Positions 1 to 12,469 of a stretch of 64,000 nucleotides of DNA are shown here, piece after piece. How positions within the stretch are numbered: position 1 is the first letter of the stretch; each line of letters opens with the position of its first letter. Source of the stretch: Cheiracanthium punctorium (lineage: Eukaryota; Arthropoda; Arachnida; Araneae; Cheiracanthiidae); assembly GCA_038373885.1 (NCBI GenBank), contig JAWZYV010012247.1, positions 62,001 to 126,000 on the forward strand. Reading direction: 5' to 3'. The notes beneath the pieces are model-generated. The model was not told the origin of the DNA. It made no database searches and saw only the letters and a program-made list of their open reading frames with translations. The position numbers and the translations under genes are program-made.

Positions 1-1471
1 GTATACGATCCCCATATCACAAAAAAAAATGCCAATTAGTAAAGTATGTCTCATACACTAATGATGTGATGTACAAAATTTCAGCCTTTCATCAAAAGAC
101 GTCTCAGAGATAGCTTTAAACACAGGTGATCGGGCGCTATATATGAATTTTAATTTAAACGTTTATTGCTATACCGTAAGGGGTGGGGGAAAATATTTTG
201 CAATTTCTATACAACGCCTGAAATGCGATCCCTCCAGCCGATGTTTTCCCTTCGAAAGCCATTAAAAACTGGTTTAAATCAGGATATATTTATCTTCATA
301 TATCTGACACTTTTTAGAATACAAATCTCAAATTTTGTACACCACTTCACTAGCGTATAGGAACACGTTTTACTAACAGGGAATGTTTTTATACAGGGGT
401 AGTATACAAATTTAAAAAGCGTCGCTCTTTGAAAATTAACGAGATGATTTTTTTTCGAAACGCATCCCCCCCCCCCTATTTTAAACGTTTTTTTTCAATT
501 TACATTACCCACCTATCTCTAATAGATTATGAATTAAAGAATATACGTTCTACAACGTTCTTGGAGCACCCTGTATGTCCATCAATTTCTTATTCCCATT
601 CATACACTTAAAAAATCCATAATGAAGGAGGAAATAAATGACCTTCCTGTAATGTAACTACAATGTTCTGGGGGGTTTCTCTCTTGATCCCAGTCTTTAA
701 AACAATAAACTCATGAAGGAATAAAAGCCACTTTTCTATTATTATCTTTCTTTTTTTTAAAGTGGAGCTTTCACTTTTGAAATTTCAAGAATAGAAAGCT
801 TCTGAGTATCCAAGGCCTCCAGACGTCCCCAGTGTAATGCCAGCACTAAAAGACAATGACGTTCTATTCTTCAGAGTTGAAAGATAAAAGAATTCCAAAG
901 CTAAAAGTATCAAATGGGATAATGCGAGAGAAATGTTATCTGACCCATGTGATCGATATATTTAAAAATTCTCTCCAGATTTTGCATAGTTGTACAAGTG
1001 CTTTCCATTGCTTCAAGTCAAGAAGTTTTCTCTTGGGACCCAAATAAACCTTATCAATAAAACGGAAAAAGAAATCGTTTATTTATGTCTTATAAGTTCC
1101 TACCGTTGAACTAACTGGTCTTCTTGAAATTTCGAACAAATAAGTAAAAAAAATAAGTAAATTTCTGTCAGAGGTAAACAAAGGTCAATTTTAACTTGAG
1201 TTTAATTTATTATATCGCACCATACCAAGTAATTGTGTTTTCCTGAAAGAAGAATTCATAAAGCACAGGAAATAGTGAAATTTCGTTGCTTACATTTGCC
1301 GCCTGGTACAAATTTATAGGATGATCTGCTTTTCTTAGTTTGAATAGGGTCTAAAATAACAGTTCTTTGTATAATTTCTTTGTGTTTGGTTGGTAAATAA
1401 ATAATTCGTTTTTCTGTGCGCTCATAATGATTTTGTTTTGATTTTATTTTGGTAGAACTATCAAGGTTAGT
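1..1471. other. AT-rich stretch without a recognised gene
   Basis: Only short stop-bounded frames of low-complexity composition are present, together with homopolymer runs such as the C run near 467-476. I see no domain, splice pattern or repeat structure that supports a gene. Confidence 0.6.
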
Positions 1472-1475
1472 TTAA

Positions 1476-1918
1476 ACCTTTAACGCGCAGTGATCCCGCT
1501 CTGGGAACACCCAACTCTGACGTTTTGACTGTTGCCAGTCACGAAGACTAGATTTGATTTCTATAAAAATAGTTGCGGGGGACACAGCTCCACGAGAATC
1601 CTTTACTTTTTAGCACGCCCTTTCCCGTAAAAAATGGTCACGATTATTTTTAACAATACTGACATCTGCTGAAAAATGGAAGAATTCGAGAACAGCTGGA
1701 TAGGTTGCCCAATGCTGAAAAAAGGGCAGCCGTTGCCATCGCTCGACTTAACTACCAGCAAGATGGCGGACGAGTGCCAGCTGTCGTCAAAAAAAGGGTC
1801 TCTAGATCTGTGGCACGAGATGAACGTTTCGATCGTCCGCCATCCTGCTGGTAGTTAAGTCGAGCGATGGCAACGGTTGCCCGTTTTTCAGCATTGGGAA
1901 AGGGTTCGCCTCAAAGGG
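1476..1918 (+). mobile_element. piggyBac-type hairpin MITE, copy 1
   Basis: The element is flanked on both sides by the tetranucleotide TTAA (1472-1475 and 1919-1922). The left end reads ACCTTTAACGCGCAG and the right end, read inward on the other strand, CCCTTTGAGGCG. TTAA target duplication plus CCCTTT ends is the signature of piggyBac-class elements. The internal part is a long imperfect inverted repeat: the arm starting near 1710 (GGGCAGCCGTTGCC...) returns in reverse near 1822-1890. No transposase is encoded, so it is non-autonomous. Confidence 0.8.
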
Positions 1919-1922
1919 TTAA

Positions 1923-4660
1923 TTTAATTTAAGTTTTAATTTTCACAAGTGCTTTAATTTAACCACGATTACCGTAAACAATTTTTCGTTTCAGAAAAAA
2001 CGTATAACTTGAATTTTAACTTAATATATCTCTAATAACAATGTGTAATTATGTTTTCCCGAGAGAAGTAGTTTTAACCTATCGGGAATAATATGCACAT
2101 ACTTGTGATATTGTTCCAGTATAATTTCGTTCCAATAGTGCATCTAACTATAATTTAGTCTAAAATTGATATTTCATGTAATAAATAATCAAAATTTACA
2201 TTTTGTTGCAGGCACAGCAGTTAATTAGAGCAAAGCACAAAATATGGTTATGTGAAATTCCCATTCCAATGCAAGTTTACTTATTCCACTAAAAACAAAT
2301 CGTAGAGAAACCCTTAAGTATGTATATCAACTCTTGCACATATCAGAGCTCCAGCTACAGTTCACCTGAATGCAACCTTCGCTGGATTTTATTTAGGAAA
2401 ACCGGCTTTTGATTCCAAATAACCATCTAAATAGTATTTTATATATTATTCTATGTTATATTTATTTCTTTTATTGTAAACGTATAAATAGAGCAATCAT
2501 ACTTATATAACCATACTTATTTATTTTGTTGCATACTTCATACATAATTCACACCACATTTTTAACTGCTCATTTAATCCAGTATGTTTGTGCTAAATAA
2601 TTTTGCCCTCTTATGAAAGTTCCACTCTTGGGTACGGTTTGTATGACGGCAATGCTAACTAGTAGGCGACACGGGACTCATGTAGAAGTGAACAACTTTA
2701 ATTTATGGAAAGCTAAATAATCTTGTATGAACTAATATAGGTGTTATACCTAAAGCTATCTCGATTTTATGATTGATTCACGTATTCTTAAGTAAGATAC
2801 ATTAGTATGCGAAATTTCATCTCAACTGGAAATTTACAGCGATTGACAAAATTTTTCTACCATTTTGTTAGGCTAATGAAAATTTTCAATTCGAATCTGT
2901 CGGATAAAATCGCCAATATTAATGTTGGCGACAGCAAATGCATTCATATAAAAAAAAAACTACAGCTAGGCTAAAATAATGTATTCTTGTTTGTTAAAGC
3001 TGTGATCTTTTCGTTACCAGGCTTTTATAATAATTAATTCTATCTATAGTAATTAGCTTAAAATTTAAACTTATGATCATCCCTTGAATTGTTAGATCAG
3101 ATTTTGCAAATTTTCAGCTGAATTGAAAATTTTGAAGTTGACAAAAACTCGATTACAAAAGTTGATCTGAAAATACAGTGGGTTACCAAGTTAAAGTGAG
3201 GATTGTAAAATATGTGATACAACCGTAATATTGCCAGCATTGTATTTTATATTGTTGCATAAAACTCTGCTTAGCTTTCGTATTTGTAGCTCAAAAGTCC
3301 AGTGTCTCTGGAAAGTTCTAGTAAAGTGTCCAGTGGACAGGTCGGAACCCAAGTTTTATTGACAAACAATCTGCTGTACGCAATTCACAGGAATTACCAG
3401 TCAGTAACTTAATTTATAACAGTCAGCTTTTGGTCTGCATGCATTCTCAGATGCTGTATTTCGCATACAGTAAGATTCTTCTACAGTCTAAGTGGAAATT
3501 CTCAGCAGAATTCCTCAGCATGCAACAATGAAGTATTTACAAAGAGCCTTCAAAAGCAGGCTTCTCAAAACAAGCGATAAAACCTCGCTTATAATACAGG
3601 GCTATTATACATACACATATTCACAGCAAGGATCTAAACTGAACTGAACTACTGAGACGTGGTCGGCCCTTCTGATATAGTCTCTCAGAAATTTCTAACA
3701 ATTCTACAAGATTACATTTATAGAAAAGTCGCTATCAATCGCGAGCCTTCGTTGCGTAATACCAAAGCTTATGCAGGAAAAAAAACATTACAAGCCCCAT
3801 TAGTAAATCCGTGTCAGTTGCCAAGCTTGCCAAGCTCTTTTTGGCAGAATATCGCCAAATTTGGCGCCAAAAATAAGTTTTGGCGCCAAAATATGGTCAT
3901 GAAATTCATTACAAAAGAAGTCAGCTAAGCGATATCGCCAATATTTCTCGAGAATTGGCGAAAAACCCCATGTTAACAATGGGGATACCCAAAATTCCCT
4001 ATTTTGCTTTCTACTTCACCGATTTTTTATGCAACAAAATGCAAATTTTAATTATTTGACGCTTTGAATACGAATTTTAGACTTCATTTAACCTCCGAAA
4101 AGCAGATTACCCCAAAAATTCATAACTCATAACATAAAATTCATAACACGAAAAATTCAGAAATTCATAAATTCAATATTAGAGATTATAAGTGAATTTA
4201 TTGGAGTCTTTCACGTTTCTTAATTTCTCGTTACTTCACACATCGCAGCTCCGTATAATTTTATCTAATAAGTAATAATAAAAAATATATCATATTTTTC
4301 TATAGGATGCACTTGAAACGAACCAGGGTATAATAATAAATATATTGGCAACACTTTAGATGCAGCCATGATAACTAGTTGAGTAATGTTGCTCTTTTTT
4401 CCCTCCATGATTGATTAATTTCCTTACAAGCAGCGCACCTGTTCGGATTAAGGCCCTTTCATCGCTGCATAATGAATTGTAGAATAATCCGTAACATTAC
4501 TCTCGCCCTGTACGTCCTGAGCAATGAAATTTTTGCGAAGACCTGCGAGTGGAAGAACAGTGCTTAAGAACGACGGCGAAATGTCAAGATTCTACAAGTC
4601 GCCATTTTTATTCTTGAGAGAACATATGCGAAATTTCCATGCAATGTAATCCCTGTATAA
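1923..4660. other. AT-rich stretch without a recognised gene
   Basis: No coding region could be supported. The stretch 3820-3960 is rich in repeated TTGGCGCCAAAA and TTGGC motifs and may be a decayed repeat. The rest is unremarkable intergenic DNA. Confidence 0.5.
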
Positions 4661-4795
4661 GGTTAAATCTCCATAGAACGATAATTTTATTTGGTCCCTT
4701 AAGTATCGTTATACCGAGGTTTTACTGTACATTTTGTCCTCATTGAATATAGTGATACAGTGAAACCTCGTTAGTGCACCACTCTCGGAGGCCAC
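4660..4795. mobile_element. Two facing Tc1/pogo-type terminal fragments
   Basis: Reading leftward from 4727, the sequence begins CAGTAAAACCTCGGTATAAC beside a TA at 4728-4729. Reading rightward from 4758, it begins CAGTGAAACCTCG beside a TA at 4756-4757. CAGT(G/A)AAACCTCG next to TA is typical of Tc1/pogo-superfamily ends. The second fragment is cut off at the TTAA where the next MITE begins. Confidence 0.5.
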
Positions 4796-4799
4796 TTAA

Positions 4800-4990
4800 C
4801 CCTTTGAGGCGCAACCCTTTCCCAATGCTGAAAAAAGAGCAGCCGTTGCCATCGCTCGACTTAACTACCAGCAAGATGGCGGGCGATCGAAACGTTCATC
4901 GCGTGCCACAGATCTAGAGACCCTTTTTTGACGCAGCTGGCTGTGCGCACAGCCAGCTGGGTTCGAAACTCGTCCCAGAACGTTTCGATC
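4800..4990 (-). mobile_element. piggyBac-type hairpin MITE, copy 2, truncated
   Basis: After TTAA at 4796-4799 the sequence begins CCCTTTGAGGCGCAACC, the reverse of the right end of the full copies, and continues through the shared hairpin arm. Similarity stops near 4990, so about half of the element is missing. Confidence 0.7.
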
Positions 4991-5351
4991 GTCATTATAT
5001 CTCACTGGGATTGTTTTATTAACTTTCTTAGACAAAGAGCAACATTTTTCTATGTATAAGGTATAGGAAAGAAGGGACCGTATAAAAATTAAGTTTCGTA
5101 TTTTAATACGTATACAGAACCCTGTAAAAATTGCCATATCTGAAAGCTACTCTTAATTTGACGAACTTTTTAAATGGAAGGTATTTTTCGATCACTTGCC
5201 GTTTAAAAGATAATCGCTTTAATATCTACACGTTGATTCAAAATTAGTGTGACCAATTTCAGAGCATCATAATTTTTATTGCATTAAGTTGCTGACATGA
5301 AATTTTCAGTATGGTTTCATTTAGCATAGTACACTTTACATAAACGTTTAA

Positions 5352-5991
5352 CCCTTTAACGCGCAGTGTTCCCGCTCTGGGCACACCAAACACTGACGTT
5401 TTGACTGTTGCCAGTCACGAAGAATAGATTGGATTTCTAAAAAAATAGTTGCGGGTGACATAGCTCCACGAGAATCCTTTACTTTTGAGCACGTCATTTC
5501 CCGCACAAAAAATTGTCACGATTATTGCTAACAGCACTGACATCTGCTGAGAAACGGAAGAATGCGAGAACGGCTGGATAGATGGCCACATGCTGAAAAA
5601 AGGGCAGCCGTTGCCATCGCTCGACTTAACTACCAGGGAGATGGCGGAAGATCGGAAATGTTCATCGCGTGCCACAGGTGGGGAGACCGTTTTTGGACGA
5701 GCTGAGCTGGACATTACTTCAGTAGGTCGACATCAGCCCATAAAGACATGAATTTTGTCGATCTCACAAAAATGAGCTGACGGCTATCTAGAGGTGGTGC
5801 TGTACCGCAAGGCGCAGCAGAGGGCACAAATCGCTGATCACAAAGTTTACGACTGTGCGCGATCACGCTGTCTCAAAGGTATCTAGATCGTGCACGCTGA
5901 CGTTCCGACGTCTCCATCTCGGTACTTAAGTCGAGCGATGGCAACGGCTGCCCTTTTTTTCAGCATTAGGAAAGGGTTGCGCCTCAAAGGG
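5352..5991 (+). mobile_element. piggyBac-type hairpin MITE, copy 3, long form
   Basis: Perfect TTAA flanks lie at 5348-5351 and 5992-5995, with ends CCCTTTAACGCGC and (reverse) CCCTTTGAGGCGC. At 640 bp it is longer than the 421-469 bp full copies because the centre (about 5710-5930) contains sequence they lack. It may be closer to the parental element, or carry a secondary insertion. It sits inside the mariner-like element. Confidence 0.8.
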
Positions 5992-5999
5992 TTAAGCTA

Positions 6000-6983
6000 A
6001 TCCAAAAAAGCTTTTTCGACAATTATTGTGGATATTTTTCCAACTTCCGCTTTGATTGCTTTTTTAAGTCCTTGAAATGTTTTTATTTTACATCAATTTA
6101 ATTGTTTTTTTAAGTATCCCCATAAAATATCCCACAATCGCAAGGAGCACAGTCAGGAGATGGTGGTACCCATTTCTCAGGAGGAAGGAAATTTATTTTT
6201 TTTTATATTTCTGTCACTTTTATAGTTGATTTTATAGTATGACTTGGTGCAGAATCTTGGAGGAAAACAAAGTTTTTTGAGGGTAAAGACGTTTACTTTA
6301 TTTGATCACGTGCTTCAAAACTTTAGTCTGATAGTATTTCGCATTAATTTTAGTCTTTGGCTCTACAAAAAAATGGTTCTGTCAAATCTTGAGAGGGCAT
6401 TCCTATGCATACCATAGCACCTGACCGACAACTTGCCATTTGGAAAATAGCTGCGTTTTTGCGACTCTGTTCACTCGAACTATTTTGTGTCTTCGATTTT
6501 TCAGCTGTGGATGACAGATGAAACAGTGCTTCATCCAAAGTTATCCAAAGTATTTACCTTTGCACAATATGAAGTACAGAGGCCAAGAACGTTTTCTTTG
6601 TTTTTCTACGATCTTTGCAGACATTTGAATCCCAGACTAGTTTCTGCACTGTTATATAGCCAATTTTCTTTATCTGATGACAAATAGTCGATTGGGACAA
6701 CTGTAGTTTCTTTGCTAAAGTTCTTTGAGGCAGAGGATTTTCTACATTGATAAGTCTTTTCAGCTGTTTTTCTTTTTCTCCAAGGACTTATTTCGCCCAC
6801 ATTTTTTCTCCTGGAGCTTTTGATCGCCAGCCAACTTTTATTTCTTTTCGAAGTTTAGAAAGCAATCCATTAAAATGCATTTTCTGCATTTTAAATGCTT
6901 TATTTATCACAGAATTTGAGCAAACATCCTTCGAAAAGCTTTAAAATTTCGTTTCGAGTTTGAGGATCTAAATTTGGAGCCAT
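6000..6983 (-). pseudogene. Tc1/mariner-superfamily transposase, decayed
   Basis: Reading the minus strand from an ATG at 6983, pieces of a transposase appear in order. They are an N-terminal region starting MAPNLDPQTRNEI, a central block around 6350-6540 with WITLDEA-like and GMPSQDLTEPFF text, then QDSAPSH and WVPPSPDCAP near 6130-6260. These match the D...HQDSAPSH...PNSPDxxPxDF layout of mariner-like DDE transposases. Several stops (for example after ...KHVIK) and phase changes break the frame, so no functional protein can be made. The C-terminal end abuts the MITE at 5991 and may have continued beyond it. A TA-flanked inverted repeat encloses the region. Family membership rests on motif recognition only. 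Confidence 0.65.
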
Positions 6984-8050
6984 AATTTACTCCCTCTAAT
7001 AAAAATAGCTCGATTGGTAATTTAAACTTTCATTTTAAAAATAAAACTGGCGATAAAGTGATTAAAATTTACCAAATAATAGTGATATGCTTTTAAAATT
7101 GGTAACACTAATTTTGAATCAACCTGTATTTTGAAACACCTTGTATTATCCTCTGGAGATGCCAATTTATTTATTTATTTATTTTGTGAGACAGAAAAAT
7201 ATACGCTTCAGAGGAAGAGAAGCACTATTGTAAGTAAACAAGAAACATTAACCTGTTCGAAAGTAAATACATTTTAAAAAAATTTTATTTATCACAGAAT
7301 TTGAGCAAACATCCTTCGAAAAGCTTTAAAATTTCGTTTCTAGTTTAAGGATCTAATTTAAATTTCTAAATTTTAATTAAAAATTTTTATTTATCACAGA
7401 ATTTAACACAGGACATAACATCGAAAATAAATACATTTTAAATTTTTTTTATTTATTACAGAATTTTTCACATTTTTATTTATGACAGAATTTGAGCAAA
7501 CATCCTTCGAAAAGCTTTAAAATTTCGTTTCTAGTTTAAGGATCTAATTTAAATTTTTAAATTTTAATTAAAAATTTTTATTTATCACAGAATTTAACAC
7601 AGGACATAACATCGAAAATAAATAATTTTAAATTTTTTTTATTTATTACAGAATTTTTCACATTTTTATTTATCCCAGAATTTGAGCAAACATCCTTCGA
7701 AAAGCTTTAAAATTTCGTTCCGAGTTTGAGGATCTAATTTCGGAGCCATAATTTACTCCCTCTAATGAAAATAGCTCTTTTGGTATTTAAACGTTTCATT
7801 TTTAAAATAAAACTGGTAATAAAGCGATTAAAATTTACCATAAATAGTAATATGCTTTTAAAATCGGTTACACTAATTTTGAATCAGCCTGTATTTTTAA
7901 ACACCCGGCATTATTCTTTGGAGATGCCAATTTATTTATTTATTTATTTTGGGAGAGAGAAAAAATATACGATTCAGAGAAAGAGAAGCACAATTCTAAG
8001 TAAACAAGAAACATTAACCTGTTCGAAAATAAATACATTTTTAAAAACTC
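6890..8050. repeat. Duplicated segment with internal ~190-bp tandem units
   Basis: The block containing TTTGAGCAAACATCCTTCG recurs at about 6917, 7300, 7495 and 7682. The 3' part of the mariner-like element plus adjoining sequence (about 6900-7270) is repeated at about 7680-8050, including the ATTTATTTATTTATTT run and the AGGAAGAGAAGCAC-like stretch. It looks like local tandem duplication after the mariner insertion. Confidence 0.7.
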
Positions 8051-8437
8051 GCAGAAAAATTCCAATACTTTGAAATTACATCGCATCTTTGTGTGAAGCA
8101 ACTCAGTTGTCTTGATGATGCCACTGAATCTTTTCTAATATTGATCTGAAAAAATCAATGTTGTATGGTATTCCTTGACACTGAAGTGCTAACTCTCAAA
8201 CGATTGGAAATACTAAACTCCGGGTTCGAAATCTGGGAACGAGATTTAATGATCCTTTTACGAATCATATCATATTGACATAACGGATGTTACAAAACAT
8301 GTATCTTGTTTCCAATAAAATTGATACTGTTTCACGCTTTCCAATAGGACTGAAAAGTGTTTATGATTTCGGTTTGTCTGTCCGCCTGTGCTCTAACTGG
8401 CGTAAATATTCATCGATTACTATGAAATTTAAATTTT
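8051..8437. other. Stretch without a recognised feature
   Basis: No gene, repeat boundary or regulatory motif could be supported here. Confidence 0.4.
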
Positions 8438-8440
8438 TTA

Positions 8441-8625
8441 GCCCCACCAGTAGCCGAGCGCACTGAACTGGGGGACGGAAGATGCCTTCTTCAAACCCAG
8501 GTCACGTCCGCCGACCTAGCCGTTCGGAATTTTCGTGGTTTTCTCCGAAATTGAGAGTAAATACGGGTTAGGACCCCTTAAGAAGACCCCCCCCCCACAC
8601 ACCACCACGGAGGACACACCCCCTC
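8441..8625 (+). mobile_element. tRNA-type SINE copy
   Basis: It begins with a tRNA-like head (AGTAGCCGAGCGC as A box, CTTCAAACCC as degraded B box). A body shared with other copies follows (CCGACCTAGCCGTTCGG, GTGGTTTTCTCCGAAA, TAAATACGGGTTAGGACCCC), ending near a C-rich tail. Related copies lie at 8805, 22441 (reverse), 28262 and, tail only, 29405. Confidence 0.65.
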
Positions 8626-8804
8626 GGCCTACAGCTCTAGTACAGACTAGTAGAGCCTAGTACTTTACAGGAGCATGGAAAAGAATTCCAATACATTATG
8701 CTCTACGGGCAGTGATTGTTTAAAACGTATTTCATAGATATTTGGATATTTAAACAACAACAAAAACAAAAAAGTGATATAAAGTGCAGCCTGTCTAATG
8801 TGAA

Positions 8805-8960
8805 CACCGTCGGGAAGAACAATACCCAGGTCGCGTCCACCGACCTAGCCGTTCGGAGCTTTCCGTGGTTTTCTCCGAAACTTTGCGTAAATTCGGGTTA
8901 GGACCCTTTAGAAAGACCCCCACGGAGAGTGGAGGTTGCCTGCCCCTATATGTACAGTTT
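8805..8960 (+). mobile_element. SINE copy, 5' truncated
   Basis: It shares the body of the SINE family: CCACCGACCTAGCCGTTCGG, GTGGTTTTCTCCGAAAC, TTCGGGTTAGGACCC and CCCACGGAG. The tRNA-like head is missing or unrecognisable. Confidence 0.6.
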
Positions 8961-10225
8961 CCACTGAAAATATAGGGGATGTTGGCCCAAAATGATTCCC
9001 TTAATGCTAAAACTTGTATTAACATTACATTAGGAGTTTAAATAAAACTTGGGCCCTTTACGGTCATATTTTGCACCAAGATATTTTAATAGCATTTAAA
9101 AGCCCAATGAGTATTGAAAAAATAGAATGTTTAGAAATTGTCTAAAGGGTCATTTTACCCTCAACCCAAGGGAAATATGATCCTTCATTTGAAAAAAAAA
9201 ATTAAATTGTTTTGTTATCGGCAAAATAAAATATATAAAAGTAATTATGACTACCGATAATGAAATAGAATAAATTTTAAAAACATAGTATGCATGATTT
9301 ATTTTATGAAAATTTTAAAATAAAAAAGTGTCACAAACAATAAAATGGAATATTTCAAAATTATAATTCAAAAATTATGCCCAAGAATAAAAGCAAAAAT
9401 TCACATCTAAACACATACTCTATTCAGTAAACCAAGTCCTATTTCTGCACATTAAAGACTATATTTATAAATAAGTAGGAAATATAATAGTGCAACACCA
9501 ACAAAAAACTTATTAATGATTTACATTTTATATTTTCTTATAAAAATATCTCAAAATGACAAACTATCGAATAACGGAAACTCTGCACAACTTTAAAGAA
9601 GATATTTTTATTTTAAAAGTTGTCTGATTTTGATGTATTTACGAAATACTGTTTTAAATAGCTTAAGTTAATTATTCACTCAGAAGACATTTTCTTGTAG
9701 CCTCTATAAATATCTCACAATAACAAATTTACAAATAAATGAAAAATAAACAAATACATAAGGTTAATTTACGAGCGGAAAATCGTCTTTCAAAGTTAAA
9801 AGCATCTTATCAGTACTGAATTTAGGAGCGGCATTTTTTACTTTTGCCCACTGTACAAAAAGCGCTTTTTGATGGGTAAAACAAAAAATCTCATGCAGTA
9901 ATTAGGTAGCAAACTAAAAATTAAATCAAATTAAACAATTGCCATGAAAGTTACAAAATGTCACTTACAAGCATTGTTTAAGATATGACGCATGATTTTG
10001 AAAGTTTTAACTCTTCTTGTGAATTTTTTATTACGGAAAATTTACAAATTGATTTTAACAAAATTGCATTTTGTATTAAAATGCGCCCAACAAAAAATAT
10101 TTCTTAAAACACATGCATTGAACTAAAAAAAATACAGCTCGGTAACTTTTTTTAAAAATTCTAATTAAAATTGCAAAAGTTAAAAAAAAAGGAAAAAGAA
10201 AAGAAATAACGATTGAGATTTTGCA
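8961..10225. other. AT-rich stretch without a recognised gene
   Basis: Very AT-rich DNA with no supportable coding frame and no terminal repeats that I could pair. Confidence 0.5.
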
Positions 10226-10228
10226 CTC

Positions 10229-10420
10229 TTAGATTTAAAATTGAAAGGAAAACACATTTTACACTTTTTATCTCTGCGGGATTAAACTTTTAGTGAAACT
10301 TTCATATCTCAGCTGCCCTAAGCTTGTTTATTTTAATTAAAAGCCTCCAGTGTTAAAAGATAATTAAGATAAGTAAGATATTCAGCGGAGGATTGTTTTG
10401 ACTCGGTTTGGTGATATTTT
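10229..10420 (+). repeat. Dispersed repeat R1, copy 1
   Basis: This ~190-bp segment (GAAAGGAAAACACATTTTAC, TCTCTGCGGGATTAAACTTTTA, ATATCTCAGCTG, TGTTAAAAGATAATTAAGAT) returns at about 24255-24420 in the same orientation. A partial copy flanks the Penelope-like element at 18545-18566 and 21945-21990. Its class is unknown. Confidence 0.6.
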
Positions 10421-10699
10421 TAGGCGTTTGCATGGAAACATCAAGGTGCTACTGATGTAGCCAACTGACAGTAAAATGATTTTGAAATTAACAATTGCAA
10501 AATCACGGCAATAGAAATGGTGTTTAGGAAAGAATTTTTATTTTATTAGTTTCCAAACATGTACGATGTAAAGAAAGTACTGTAATCATGAAATTTTCAT
10601 TGAGAAAATTTTCAGATCTGTATGCATTTACATGTTTTGAGGTCTTGATGTATGCTATTTTTACGGGATGTGTGTATGTGAGTGAACATGATAGCTCCC

Positions 10700-10990
10700 A
10701 AACGATGCATTCGATTTATCTCAACTTTGGTATATTATAGACCACCTTCGCACGACCTGTATTGATTTTGGTGTGTACAGCACTTATAGTTTTTTACTGT
10801 ACCATTATGAAGAACTCTTTTAAATCATGGCCCATGGACGGAAATGCTTGAATGTGCGCTAGGGTCTAAATGGTGCATTCAGTTGAGAGCAAATTGTGTA
10901 TGTAATATTATAGGTCACCATCATACAACCTGTATAGATTTTGGTTAGTATAGAGTTGGCAGTTGGTTCATAGGGTTGCACAAAATAATT
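10700..10990 (+). repeat. Imperfect two-copy direct repeat, ~180 bp
   Basis: TGCATTC...TATTATAGACCACCTTCGCACGACCTGTATTGATTTTGGT recurs in diverged form near 10875-10950 (TGCATTC...ATTATAGGTCACCATCATACAACCTGTATAGATTTTGGT). No coding capacity. Confidence 0.5.
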
Positions 10991-11229
10991 CTTATACATT
11001 GTGACCTGTACACTCAAATTATTTCCACTAGCTGAACACTAAATCAGATTGAGTTGAATGAAATTTATTTGAAAAGCTTAGTAAAGGCAAAGTGTTCAGA
11101 AAGTCGAGTAGACTCACTCAAGATATTTAAATAGTTAATTTATTCTATACTATTCGGAATTTAAAAATAATCGGTGTGTACTAAGGAAACTTCTGGTCAG
11201 AATAGTGGTCGAATTTGCAAAAAACTAAT

Positions 11230-11500
11230 GAGACGATGGGATAGAGAGTTGCTTTGAAAATAAATAGTTCAAAAGATCACCACCAGGTTGCATTCGCAGC
11301 GTTTTAGTTCGAATAAAACAGACAAATAGTCATTCTCATGCAAAGAAAACAATGAAGAGGTTATGAAAAACATGTGTTACATCTCTGCGCGAAGGGAGAA
11401 TTTGAATATCAGAAATTATGACATCGTGTAACCCCACCTGGTGGTGAGTTTTTGAACTATTTTTTTTTTTTTTCAAGGCAGATCTCTATCTCATGGTCTC
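11230..11500. mobile_element. Fold-back MITE
   Basis: The first ~60 bp (GAGACGATGGGATAGAGA ... AGTTCAAAAGATCACCACCAGG) return in inverted form at 11440-11500 (CCACCTGGTGGTGAGTTTTT ... TCTCTATCTCATGGTCTC). The centre encodes nothing. Target duplication is unclear (AAT or TAA). Confidence 0.6.
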
Positions 11501-12124
11501 AATAAGGCTTTCTATAAATTTGGTAGTATTCTGAGCAGTATTTTTTGCTGTGTACTATTACGAATACGGGAATTTAATTATGAGCTCCCACAGTTTTGAC
11601 CGATAGGAGTAAAATAAAAATAAAGAATATGCGTCGAATATGAATAATAAGCAGTACCTTGAGATACGAGCACGGTTGCCAGATTTGGCTAATATTAGCC
11701 AATTTGGCTATTTTTGATCACGCTTGGCTAGAAAATTTATAAAGAAAATAGCCAACCTGATTTTGACTAATTCTTGGCTATTTTAATTGCGGTTGCCAGA
11801 AACTGCCTAATATTATCTAATTTGGTCTACTTTTTCAGCATATTTGACTAAGTTTTTTGAAGAAATTGTCTAACCCTTTTAACCTGAGCAGGAAGGAAAA
11901 TTCAGTTGCCTCGACCAATTCCAGCACTGAGATTGAGAGAGGAAGGTGGGGTCAGAGCTTTGGAAAGGATGGGGATAGTACTGTAGCGGGATGCAAGGAA
12001 GCGATGAACGCAAATAGACTGGGAACCATACGTGTTCAAATCCTTTGTTTTTAAAGAAGGGGCAGTAGCCTACCTCAAAGCGTTTATATACACAATCGTT
12101 CGAGCGGCAACTGCATTACTTAGC

Positions 12125-12469
12125 CAGTAGCGTAGCCAGGATTTTATTTCGTCGAGGTATGAGTATAAAATTTTAAGCTAAGTATTCAAGAACAATAAGA
12201 TAAATTTAATTCACCAAAAAAGAAAGGGGTCGAATTTTGGAGGAGGGGCCAATGGCGTAGCCAGGATTTCTTTTCGGGTTAGGGGGGTGCAAAATTTTCT
12301 CATCTATATATCAATTACAATAAAATAAGTGAAAAATGCCCTTACCCGTGTCTGTCTCTCTAGTTTCGGGTGGGATCTAACCTCCAGAGTCCCCCATTTC
12401 TTGGCTACGCCACTGGGAGGGGCTGCAGATCCCCAACTTCAAAATAAAATCCTGTCTATGTTACTAATA
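12125..12469. mobile_element. Older hAT-type MITE interrupted by a younger one
   Basis: The left end CAGTAGCGTAGCCAGGATTT faces a diverged inverted right end (AAATAAAATCCTG then TCTATGTTACTA). No target duplication can be recognised. It is split by 12250-12415. Confidence 0.45.
12250..12415. mobile_element. hAT-type MITE, GTAGCCAGG family
   Basis: The ends CAATGGCGTAGCCAGG and TTGGCTACGCCACTG are inverted repeats. They are flanked by a perfect 8-bp duplication GGAGGGGC (12242-12249 and 12416-12423). Confidence 0.8.

Larger units (their letters stand above)
5229..7126 (-). mobile_element. Dead Tc1/mariner-like element with a MITE inside
   Basis: The ends are inverted repeats. Left: CACGTTGATTCAAAATTAGTG after TA (5227-5228). 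Right, read inward: CAGGTTGATTCAAAATTAGTG before TA (7127-7128). TA target duplication and a body holding a decayed transposase on the minus strand identify a Tc1/mariner-superfamily element. A TTAA-flanked MITE (5352-5991) interrupts it. Confidence 0.7.
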
